From Elusimicrobiota bacterium (GTDB lineage Bacteria; Elusimicrobiota; Elusimicrobia; Elusimicrobiales; UBA9959), in contig JAPLKI010000010.1 of the NCBI GenBank assembly GCA_026388155.1, forward strand, positions 1 through 64,000: a stretch of DNA of 64,000 nt, given 5' to 3'. Both the position numbers and the translations under genes were made by a program. Positions 58,201-64,000 of the stretch are shown one piece after another; positions within the stretch are counted from its first letter, which is position 1; the number at the start of each line of letters is the position of its first letter. The notes beneath the pieces were generated by a model that saw nothing but the letters and a program-made list of their open reading frames with translations, was not told the origin of the DNA and ran no database searches.

Positions 58201-58437
58201 ATAATAAAACTGCGCAAAAAACTCGGCCGCTGCCTGGTGCGCTCGGTAATGCAGAAAGAGGGGGAAATGGAAATATTGTTCCTTCCGGGGGCGCAGGTCA
58301 GCGCCAAGGCGGTCAACAAATGGCAGGAGCTTTTCGGGCCGCGCATTACTTTTTTGCCGTCGCGCCTGGGCGACGGCCTGCGGATAAAATTCTCCGGCGG
58401 CCCATTGGAACTGCTTAACCAGGTGCTTGCCGCTTAA
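55273..58437 (+). CDS. mfd: Transcription-repair coupling factor Mfd
   Basis: 1054 residues. Removes stalled RNA polymerase and recruits UvrA. UvrB-like N-terminal part (about 1-300), RNAP-interacting CarD-like domain (about 355-410, GDFVVHEDYGVGRYLG), RecG-like helicase with Walker A GDVGFGKTEVA (about 513) and DEEH (about 615), motif VI QLRGRIGREKQKAYCYL, then the TRG motif ELGSGFRLAMRDLEIRGAGEL and the C-terminal domain. Between motif VI and TRG about 35-38 extra residues (about 804-842) are encoded by repeat DNA, in frame. It ends in a 4-bp overlap with the convergent gene. Confidence 0.95.
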   Translation: MDFTVVKGAPNVGARVWFLLKEMQKEPLCMFLLTSEEELQLYSNAFQSLAPFAGHLPDYEVVLWSQLPEVKARALKTIYGGAAAGKKIFFISSVEAFGDKLPSPDSYKALGFSFKTGWSYSRQEMQNRFLKAGYRRVSFVEERGQCAFRGSVVDFFAPDLEKPVRLFFTDSLESIRFFEIDTQHTSGFLENVSVAPASAADASVSPASLMDGGWKFFADSPVPPEALAFETPRAGAFRFAALPDGGEALDFGAVKNLNFNSDTALLAGELARLKAKGLATTLFCLNRGESERLAEMLSEHGAGGQTKITLGYLEEGFVHQGSKAAFITSSELFRRSYSLGPASGAPKAKFYKWTDLKIGDFVVHEDYGVGRYLGVKKIFYRGPGGEEVEDADCLSIEYARGDKLMVPLYEFGRVQKYLSSEGKTPRVSHMDTKTWHELKNRVKAEVQTLARDILRLEAERAALKTEGFAGGGHLEEEFAGAFPFEETPDQQKAINDVLGEMEGTLPMNRLVVGDVGFGKTEVAMRAAMRAALAGRQVAVLVPTTILADQHFRNFSGRFREFPVVIKVISRFETKASQKKILEELSRGKVDIIIGTHRLLQKDVKFSNLGLLIVDEEHRFGVKDKDTVKSMAKGVHALMLSATPIPRTLYQSLSSLKGMSVIESPPVGRLPISTVVRPYDDKTVIDAVRYELARGGQVYYVHNRVRTIETKAAQLKKLMPELRIAVVHGQLRAESVEKHMWDFLNKKYDVLLASTIIESGLDIPSVNTLLVENAHELGLAQLYQLRGRIGREKQKAYCYLFYPTWMNKKVNSEKRIANSVEGTVDNVRERTVPRHLSPETVISEDAAKRLGALEEFTELGSGFRLAMRDLEIRGAGELLGVRQHGFINTIGLEMYIKLLNGEINRLKGREDPRQVSEPKIDLLIPAFIPEDYVGDEMERLNFYKKLLNAGEDQVDKTLSGFEDISGPAPVQLRNLAEIIKLRKKLGRCLVRSVMQKEGEMEILFLPGAQVSAKAVNKWQELFGPRITFLPSRLGDGLRIKFSGGPLELLNQVLAA
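57698..57785. repeat. In-frame repeat insertion inside mfd
   Basis: Two parts: degenerate TAGCGAAAAGCGAATAGCG units (57698-57727), the same units as 60419-60460 upstream of tmRNA, then an inverted repeat GGGGACAGT (57732-57740) / ACTGTTCCCC (57760-57769). Conserved Mfd sequence resumes at ISEDAAKRL. Confidence 0.75.
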
Positions 58438-60293
58438 GGCGGGGAAAGTTTTTTACGGCCTGAAAAAAGCCCGATGACAACCGCCAGAAAAGTCAGAATG
58501 GATATCAGCGAGCCTATCGTAAACGCTACGGGCTTGTAACTGAATTTTATGGTATGCGTTCCCGCAGTGAGATCCGCGGACATGAATGTGTTTTCAAACG
58601 GCGCTATAGCGGTTTTTTTGCCGTCCACTTCCAGGTTCCAGCCTTTTGAATAAACCTCGGACCATATTAATTTTGTCTTTTCGTCTAAAACGGTTTTTGC
58701 CGTTAAACCGCCGGAGGACGGCATTGCGACGTCTTCTATTTTGCAGTTTTCCTTTTCGCAGAACAGCCACTGTTTTCCCGAAGGCCTGAATTTTATCTTT
58801 ATGGCTTGCGCCGCGGAATACAGATCTATTTCATGGCTGCACGCGGCAATGTCAAGCAGCCGTTCCCGCTCCGGCCCGGAGGAAGCGCTGATGCGTTCAT
58901 TATAAGCCGCGGCCGAAGCCAGCCGCAGCGGCTGATAACTTTTAACTTCCGGCAGCCCGAACGCCGTGCCGTAAGAAGGCATAAGGATCTCTTTGATCGT
59001 GCCATAATCGCTTTTTTCAAGGAGCATTTTCGATTCGAGGGCGGCTATCAGTTCCTCGGAATGAAATATCCGCTGTCCGGGCCCTTTCCCGCTGAAAACC
59101 GAAACCATTCTCGGTTTTTCTTCAAAAAAAGAAGGGTACGCCCAGGCTGTTCTGTTAAGCGTTCCGTGCAGCGCTATTTCAGCGGTCAGCAGGCCGAAAA
59201 TAATGAGCCTGGTTCTCCCGCTTTTCAGCATCACAAGACCCGCTCCGCCAAGCAGCGCTGAAAACACCGAAGCCGGGAAAAGCCAATGCGCCGGGAACCT
59301 GAAAACGGTTATTCCCGGGATAAAACGGTATGCCGGATTGAATTTCCCGAAGCACAGCAGGAGCGACACGAAAATTCCGGCCGCAAGCCACCGTTCTTTT
59401 CTGCCGCCTTTGACGGCTGCGTAAATTCCGAGGGGAACCGCCGTGAAAAAAGGATAAAAATACATTACCGCCGGATCACCGGAAATATCCGGCGCGAAGC
59501 GGAACCAGAAAGGTATAAATATCTGTTTTAAAAGCTGCAAAGGCGGGACAGAATACTCAAATGCCGTTGTTTTTGCCAAAAAAAGCCCCCGCATTGACTC
59601 TGAAAGCATTTGAAGAAAAGGAAGTATCTGAAAAGCCGCCAGCGCCAGGAAAATAATAACCGCCCCTGAAAGGCACAAAACATATTTCCTGCCTTTTGCG
59701 AGCGCTGTGGCGGACATTAAAATAACGCTTATCAGAAAATACGGCGGAAAACCCGCAAGCCATTGCATTGTGAGCGCTATGCCGCAGGGTATGGTTTTCC
59801 GTTCAAGAAGCAGAAAAAGGGACAATGGAAGCCATGCGGCTGAGGCAAAATATGTCGGCTGCGTCGCTTTTGCCAGGAAAAAGCCTCCGAAGACGAACAT
59901 GGCGGCCGCCGCGAAAGCTTCTGTTTCGGGGCAGGCATAGAGCTTTTTGAATAAAGCCCTGAAGGACCAGAAGGCGAGTGCCGAATGAAAAAATATCCAG
60001 AGCTTCATAAAAGTCCGGAAATCCCCGAACCTGAACAGTTGGAACAGGGGATAGGTAAAAAAATTCTGCGGATCGGCCAGAAACGGCTCACCCATGTTCG
60101 AATAATAATTCCAAAGCGGAAACGTCAGGCTTTCCGCGGCGCCTTTCGCCAGTTTCCAGTGCGGATAGTAGAAGGTCAGCATATTCCCGTCAGCGGGTAT
60201 TAAGCCGCCAAGTAAAAGAGGATGCCAGCAGATAAGGGCCAGAAGAAAGAATCCGGCGATAACGGCTGCCGGTTTTTTCAATGAGTCTCTCAT
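58434..60293 (-). CDS. YfhO-like polytopic membrane protein
   Basis: 619 residues from ATG 60293, just before the first TM; a longer frame to 60374 has no added support. About 12 TM helices. The first loop GGLIPADGNMLTFYYPHW and WNYYSNMGEPFLADPQN are typical of YfhO/GT-C-type proteins that use lipid-linked sugars for envelope glycosylation. The C-terminal beta domain (VYSKGWNLEVDGKK, LTAGTHTIKFSYKP) plus a last TM is also typical. The substrate is unknown. Convergent with mfd, overlapping 4 bp. No good Shine-Dalgarno. Confidence 0.8.
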   Translation of the reverse strand: MRDSLKKPAAVIAGFFLLALICWHPLLLGGLIPADGNMLTFYYPHWKLAKGAAESLTFPLWNYYSNMGEPFLADPQNFFTYPLFQLFRFGDFRTFMKLWIFFHSALAFWSFRALFKKLYACPETEAFAAAAMFVFGGFFLAKATQPTYFASAAWLPLSLFLLLERKTIPCGIALTMQWLAGFPPYFLISVILMSATALAKGRKYVLCLSGAVIIFLALAAFQILPFLQMLSESMRGLFLAKTTAFEYSVPPLQLLKQIFIPFWFRFAPDISGDPAVMYFYPFFTAVPLGIYAAVKGGRKERWLAAGIFVSLLLCFGKFNPAYRFIPGITVFRFPAHWLFPASVFSALLGGAGLVMLKSGRTRLIIFGLLTAEIALHGTLNRTAWAYPSFFEEKPRMVSVFSGKGPGQRIFHSEELIAALESKMLLEKSDYGTIKEILMPSYGTAFGLPEVKSYQPLRLASAAAYNERISASSGPERERLLDIAACSHEIDLYSAAQAIKIKFRPSGKQWLFCEKENCKIEDVAMPSSGGLTAKTVLDEKTKLIWSEVYSKGWNLEVDGKKTAIAPFENTFMSADLTAGTHTIKFSYKPVAFTIGSLISILTFLAVVIGLFSGRKKLSPP

Positions 60294-60406
60294 TGGAAAA
60301 GGATACAATATTTGTGGCCAAATCGGTGTTTTGCGATATGGAGCCTGCTTGCCGCGCGTGATTTCTTTGCCCATGATTTATAGGCATGGCAGACAGCTTT
60401 TTTGCG

Positions 60407-60415
60407 TGCTATAAT
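60407..60415 (+). promoter_or_regulatory. Extended -10 promoter of tmRNA
   Basis: TGCTATAAT at 60407-60415 with a weak -35 ATGGCA (60386-60391, 18-bp spacer). Transcription would start near 60422, giving a 5' leader made of the hairpin repeat that must be trimmed to reach the mature tmRNA end at 60513. Confidence 0.5.
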
Positions 60416-60418
60416 ATA

Positions 60419-60505
60419 GGTAGCGAAATAGCGAACAGCGAATAGCGAAGTAGCAAAATAGGCCTTAATCACTATTCGCTAGTTGCTATTCGCTAATCGC
60501 TGCAG
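60419..60505. repeat. Hairpin repeat, family A' (GAATAGCG units) in the tmRNA leader
   Basis: Left arm TAGCGAAATAGCGAACAGCG (60420-60439) continuing GAATAGCGAAGTAGC; right arm CTATTCGCTAGTTGC and TATTCGCTAATCGC (60473-60500). Strong self-complementarity. Confidence 0.7.
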
Positions 60506-60512
60506 TAAGATT

Positions 60513-60861
60513 GGGGGCGAATAGGTTCGACGTTAACTTGTTCTGTCAGATCAGCAGGCCATGGTTGACCAGGCCATGTAAAACAGGGTCAAAAAAACAA
60601 AAGCCAACTCCAACGAGATGGCCTGGGCGCACGCTTAAGTGTGCCTCGCTCGCAGACTGCCGCCCGCGCGGAATGTAGAGCGTTACAATGCGGGATGCTG
60701 TCTTTTGGGGCGCGCTTCGTCCCTGGAAGGCAAAAGACAATACGGAGCTTGTCCGGTACTTGCCGCCCTGAGCTTAGTCCGGACGAGACACATTCGGGGC
60801 TAAGCCTGTAGCGGTTCTGACAAGCGGTTGACGGACCCGGGTGCGAATCCCGGCGCCTCCA
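60513..60861 (+). ncRNA. ssrA: Transfer-messenger RNA (tmRNA)
   Basis: 349 nt, one-piece. The 5' end GGGGGCGAATAGGTTCGACG pairs over 7 bp (one G-U) with 3' CGCCTCC, and CCA is encoded at 60859-60861. The T-arm-like GGACCCGGGTGCGAATCCCGG is present. A tag reading frame ends at TAA 60636-60638 at the base of the GGCGCAC/GTGTGCC hairpin. Rescues stalled ribosomes with SmpB and tags the product for proteolysis. A terminator follows. Confidence 0.93.
60591..60638 (+). other. tmRNA proteolysis-tag reading frame (KKTKANSNEMAWAHA)
   Basis: After GTC (60588-60590) the likely resume codon AAA opens a 15-codon frame ending TAA, reading KKTKANSNEMAWAHA. Most bacterial tags end in ALAA or a close variant; AHA is unusual. 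The resume codon is inferred by analogy with E. coli (GUC then GCA); the stop is firm. Confidence 0.65.
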
Positions 60862-60867
60862 TAATTT

Positions 60868-60903
60868 AAAAAGGGCAGAGTGTTGTGACACCTGCCCTTT
60901 TTA
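60868..60903 (+). terminator. Intrinsic terminator of tmRNA
   Basis: AAAAAGGGCAG and CTGCCCTTTTT form an 11-bp stem with a 13-nt loop (AGTGTTGTGACAC), ending in T's. Starts 6 nt after the CCA end. Confidence 0.9.
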
Positions 60904-60971
60904 AATTGTGACTATTGTTGGTTGAAGTTATCCCCGAAGACGGATGCGGCGGAACTGTTTAAAATTTAATA

Positions 60972-60988
60972 AAAAAGCCCCGCTTTTT
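60972..60988. terminator. Small bidirectional hairpin with A/T tails
   Basis: AAAAAGC-CCC-GCTTTTT, a 7-bp stem with a 3-nt loop. Could be a weak or remnant terminator. Apart from it, 60904-61159 holds no gene I can support; A/T-rich TATTATAAAAT just before the next start may be a -10 region. Confidence 0.4.
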
Positions 60989-61159
60989 GTATTATAGCGA
61001 GAGGGAAATGTTTTTGCAAATTTTAGGCGGTTGAAAGCTTAAAGTCTAGGGATAACTTACAATAAGTGCCCTTATGTTGCCTACAGATTAAGTCCCCCCG
61101 GCTTTTCGCCGCTTTCTTTCGCTATCCGCCCCTTATTTATTATAAAATTAAAATTGAAA

Positions 61160-62497
61160 ATGAAAAATGATAGGGCGTTGAATCTGTTGGTCGCTTGCGG
61201 GCTTTTTGCGGCTGTCTCCTGGCTGCTGTTCGCCCACGGGCGCTATTTTCTATGGATCTTTCCCGCCTACGGGGCGGTTTTTCTGTGGTTTTCCTGGCGC
61301 CCTGAAAAAGAGATAAAATTTGTTTTTCTTTTCCTGGCCACGGCTGCCGGCTTCATTATGCCTAAGCTTTCTCCGGAAGCCGATTCCCTGTCCGGCGCCG
61401 CGCTGACGCTTGCCGAAATACTCTCGCTTTGGCTTCTGTTTTACGCTCTTTCCAGCTCGGAAAGAGGCAGGGCCTCAAAGCGCGAGAAAATTTCGGCTGC
61501 ACTCGCCAAGGCCAGCGAGCGGGAAAAAAATCTGCGGGAAGAACTTCAGCGCTATTGTGAACACAGGGAAAGTCTGCTGGGTAAAATAAAGCTCCAGGAG
61601 GAGGTCGCTGTTTCCATAAGGCAGATGGCTTCCGCCTCCGGCGCCGCGGAAATAAAGCTGGCGCTGGAAGCCAGAATGAAAAGTGTTTTCGAGGGCTGCG
61701 ATTCACGCCTTGATTCCGGGGCTCCTGTTGATTTTCTTGAAACCTGGGTGATGGAGCGCAAAATCCCGCTTTTAGTGCGGAATTCGCAGGAGGAAACCCG
61801 GTTTTCCCGCGCGCTGTTCGCGCCGTCGCAGCGTTCGCTGATGGCGGTTCCTCTTTATTTTTTCGGTTCCGTGGACGGATTTCTGCGCGTTTCCTCGCCT
61901 GAACCCGGCCGTTTTGCGCAGGAGGACCTGCGCGCGGCCGAGCTTTTGGCGACTTTCGCCAGCGTGAGCATGGAAAATATTTATCTTTTTGATAAAGTGC
62001 GTGAACTGGCCATAAAAGACGCCTTAACCGGGCTTTACACCCACCGCGCTTTTCAAAGCAGGATAGATGAGGAAATATTGCGCTCCGCCCGCGCGAAAGC
62101 GCCTTTTTCGCTTGTGATGGCCGATATAGACCACTTCAAGTCCTACAACGACAATTACGGCCATCAGGCCGGCGACGAAGTGCTGAAGGCCGTCGCGGAA
62201 GTTTTTGCGTCGGGAGTGCGCGATATAGATTTCGTGGCCCGTTATGGCGGGGAGGAATTCGCCATAATATTTACCGGCGCCGACAAGCTGCAGGCCGCTG
62301 AAGCGGCGGACCAGCTGCGCAGGCGCCTTGAAAGCCGAAAATTCTCCTTTAACGGCAGGCCCTCAGGGGTAACGGCCAGTTTCGGCGCGGCCCAATTCCC
62401 GTCCGACGGCGCCATAGCAAGCCAGTTGGTGCGCACCGCCGATGAACGTCTTTATAAGGCCAAAGAAGATGGCCGCAACAGGGTGGTGTATGAATAA
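61160..62497 (+). CDS. Membrane GAF-GGDEF diguanylate cyclase with intact I-site
   Basis: 445 residues from ATG 61160 (a TTG at 61154 is also possible; no Shine-Dalgarno). Three to four TM helices (to about 100), a coiled-coil signalling helix, a GAF-like sensor (about 150-275), then GGDEF (285-445): MADIDHFKSYNDNYGHQAGD, RYGGEEF and inhibitory RDID exactly five residues before GGEEF. The base-contact Asp in GDEV is kept, so the product should be c-di-GMP rather than cGAMP. Product inhibition is expected. Overlaps the next gene by 8 nt. Confidence 0.92.
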   Translation: MKNDRALNLLVACGLFAAVSWLLFAHGRYFLWIFPAYGAVFLWFSWRPEKEIKFVFLFLATAAGFIMPKLSPEADSLSGAALTLAEILSLWLLFYALSSSERGRASKREKISAALAKASEREKNLREELQRYCEHRESLLGKIKLQEEVAVSIRQMASASGAAEIKLALEARMKSVFEGCDSRLDSGAPVDFLETWVMERKIPLLVRNSQEETRFSRALFAPSQRSLMAVPLYFFGSVDGFLRVSSPEPGRFAQEDLRAAELLATFASVSMENIYLFDKVRELAIKDALTGLYTHRAFQSRIDEEILRSARAKAPFSLVMADIDHFKSYNDNYGHQAGDEVLKAVAEVFASGVRDIDFVARYGGEEFAIIFTGADKLQAAEAADQLRRRLESRKFSFNGRPSGVTASFGAAQFPSDGAIASQLVRTADERLYKAKEDGRNRVVYE

Positions 62498-63764
62498 GGC
62501 CGGACTTCTGGCTGTCCTGGTCGCTTTTGCCCCGCTTGTTTCCTATTTTTTGGGCCGCTTCAACAATTATGCCGGTTTCGCGGCCGGAACTGTATGGCTT
62601 TTTGTTTCCGGTTCTCTGCTGTTCGCCGCCGGGGCGACAGCCGGACCCTCCATGGCGCTTTGTCTTTGGAGTTCGGCGGCTCTTTTTCATTCGCTGCTGT
62701 TGAATTCGGCAAAAGAGCGGGCGCCCGAGGCTATGACGGGGAAATTAGCGGAAATTAAAAAGCTTGAAAAATCTCTTGCCGGGGAAAAGGCCGCCCTGGC
62801 GCTCGCCTCCGGCTCCGAAAAAAAAGCCCACATACTCTATTCCACCATAAAGCTTTTGTCGGAGACCGTTTCCCCTGAAAATGCCAGAAGCAGATTTTCC
62901 AAGTATCTGGCGGATTATTTCGAAACAGGGGATTTCGCTTTTTTCCTTGAGGATCTGAATTCCGGGGACGCGCCCATGGAACTTTTTGCCTCAGGCGGAA
63001 ATAATTCCGGGCTCAATTCCTGGCAAAAACTGAGCGCCGCTTTAACCGCCGCCGGTAAAGACACCCGCTCGCCCTGTGTTCTGGCTTCCCCCGCGCCCTA
63101 TGTCTGCGTGCCGGTGTCCAATTCCGGAGAGACGCTCGGTTTTTTCGCTTTCAGGCCGCCTGAGGGCGCGGCGCCTGAAGACTCGCTCGCCGCTTCGGCC
63201 AGGTTCGTTTCCGAGATCTCGTTCGCCGTGCAGCGCATACAGCTTTTCCGCCGGGTGGAGTGGCTTTCCCTGACGGACGGGCTTACAGGGGTGGGCCGCC
63301 GTAACGCTCTGGATGACAAGATGAACGAGGAAATACGCCGGGCGCTCGCTTTCAAAACCACGCTTGGCTTTATGATAGCCGACATTGACCATTTTAAGCG
63401 CGTAAACGACATCTACGGCCACCAGTTCGGCGACGCGGTGCTGAAGAAAGTGGGGGAACTGCTGAAAGACGGAGTTTATGAAACCGACTTCGTCGGCCGC
63501 TACGGCGGAGAAGAATTCGGCATTGTCCTGCCCAGGGCGGACGCAGCCGGCGTTCTCAGGAAAGCCGAAGCTCTGCGCCTGAGGATAGCCGGGGAAAATT
63601 TTCAGTTGGGCTTTGAAAGTGTTAGAATAACGGTGTCCATCGGAATAGCCCATTTCCCGCGCGACGGCCGCAACGCATCAGAGTTGTTTGCCAAAGCCGA
63701 TGCCGCGCTTTACGCCGCCAAGGAAGGCGGCCGCAACCGCGTTGTGGACGCGGGCAGTGTATAA
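62490..63764 (+). CDS. Membrane GGDEF diguanylate cyclase lacking the I-site
   Basis: 424 residues from ATG 62490, which overlaps the upstream stop in ATGAATAA; AGGGTGG upstream acts as Shine-Dalgarno, so translation is coupled. About three TM helices (to about 75), a coiled coil, a GAF-like region (about 120-250), then GGDEF: IADIDHFKRVNDIYGHQFGD and RYGGEEF. The I-site position reads YETD instead of RxxD, so no classical feedback inhibition. The selectivity Asp (GDAV) is kept, predicting c-di-GMP. A tandem paralogue of the preceding gene. Confidence 0.92.
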   Translation: MNKAGLLAVLVAFAPLVSYFLGRFNNYAGFAAGTVWLFVSGSLLFAAGATAGPSMALCLWSSAALFHSLLLNSAKERAPEAMTGKLAEIKKLEKSLAGEKAALALASGSEKKAHILYSTIKLLSETVSPENARSRFSKYLADYFETGDFAFFLEDLNSGDAPMELFASGGNNSGLNSWQKLSAALTAAGKDTRSPCVLASPAPYVCVPVSNSGETLGFFAFRPPEGAAPEDSLAASARFVSEISFAVQRIQLFRRVEWLSLTDGLTGVGRRNALDDKMNEEIRRALAFKTTLGFMIADIDHFKRVNDIYGHQFGDAVLKKVGELLKDGVYETDFVGRYGGEEFGIVLPRADAAGVLRKAEALRLRIAGENFQLGFESVRITVSIGIAHFPRDGRNASELFAKADAALYAAKEGGRNRVVDAGSV

Positions 63765-63774
63765 CGGTTGTTCC

Positions 63775-63863
63775 AACTGCGCCATAAGCCGTATGCTTTA
63801 GGCCATAAGCTGTATAGGAAATTACTTAAAAGCGTATGGCATATGGCGTAAAGCTTATGGCAG
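63775..63863. repeat. Intergenic hairpin repeat, family B copy 4
   Basis: Arms GCGCCATAAGCCGTATGC/GCGTATGGCATATGGC and GCTTATGGC units. The centre AGGAAATTACTT is a weak relative of the common core. Confidence 0.7.
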
Positions 63864-63897
63864 CCTGTTGCATTAACTTTGTTTTTTGGAGGATTAA

Positions 63898-64000
63898 ATG
63901 GAAGACCCCAACATAACCAACCCGACCCCTGCTCCGGCCCCGATTCCTTCCGCGCCGAAGCCGGCGGCGGTTTCGCAGACCAGGATATGGTTGAAGGCAG
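63898..64000 (+). CDS. Start of an unidentified protein, cut by the window end
   Basis: ATG 63898 with a strong Shine-Dalgarno GGAGG (63888-63892). The 34 visible codons give MEDPNITNPTPAPAPIPSAP, then KPAAVSQTRIWLKA. The proline/alanine-rich start followed by a basic-aromatic turn suggests a cytoplasmic tail before a membrane or other domain, but nothing can be assigned. Confidence 0.7.
   Translation, partial: MEDPNITNPTPAPAPIPSAPKPAAVSQTRIWLKA

Noticed and set aside
60546-60891. Short minus-strand open frames over the tmRNA region
   Set aside because: The stretch is a clear tmRNA with paired ends and an encoded CCA; the frames have no support.
61160-63764. Possible cGAMP-making (Hypr) GGDEF enzymes to match the A20 riboswitch
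   Set aside because: Both carry Asp in GDEV/GDAV where Hypr enzymes have Ser, so they should make c-di-GMP.
32421-63863. Dispersed intergenic repeats considered as CRISPR arrays
   Set aside because: They are single inverted repeats with degenerate arms, without regular direct repeats, equal spacers or cas genes.

Overview
This window looks chromosomal and comes from a Gram-negative (diderm) bacterium. It carries outer-membrane, lipoprotein and periplasmic chaperone genes, a D-Ala/PBP1A murein set, Mfd and tmRNA. The gene mix suggests Elusimicrobiota or a neighbouring deep-branching phylum: a giant Ig-repeat protein with a FlgD/sorting-like C-terminus, PorV/UPF0164-type barrels fused to TPRs, and many diguanylate cyclases. 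That placement is inference; no rRNA is present. No insertion sequence, prophage, CRISPR array or tRNA gene is visible.

Layout. (1) Positions 2-32419 are one open reading frame, cut by the left window edge, encoding more than 10,800 residues of extracellular repeats. (2) Positions 32420-41884 hold a co-oriented block: a promoter, a GEMM-I type cyclic-dinucleotide riboswitch with a downstream intrinsic terminator, a PorV-like barrel/TPR protein, a FliF-FliG-TPR fusion, a long coiled-coil protein, FlbD, MotA, MotB and a lipoprotein. (3) Positions 42052-60293 are mostly housekeeping: mnmA, ddl, a GYF-like membrane protein, a PrcB-like protein, a YgjV-like protein, pdxA, a SurA-like/PrsA-like foldase pair, PBP1A, alr, mfd and a YfhO-like membrane protein. 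(4) Positions 60407-64000 hold ssrA (tmRNA) with its promoter and terminator, two overlapping GGDEF diguanylate cyclase genes, and the start of one more gene.

Candidate system. The rotor half (FliF-FliG fused in one chain) and the stator half (MotA, MotB) of a flagellar motor sit together. No FliM/FliN, rod, hook, filament or export gene is in the window. The FliG part has lost most torque-helix charges and the FliM-binding EHPQ motif. The giant surface protein, the PorV-like barrel and the riboswitch lie directly upstream. I infer a MotAB-driven rotary or force-transmitting envelope machine, possibly for gliding or surface-adhesin movement and under cyclic-dinucleotide control. This is a hypothesis.

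A second theme is a set of hairpin-forming repeats in nearly every intergenic gap. Several share the core AAGGAGTTCCTTAT while their arms are built from different 7-8 nt degenerate tandem units. Related or similar palindromes have entered genes in frame (mfd, pdxA, the GYF-like gene) and supply start or stop codons (PBP1A, pdxA, ddl, alr).
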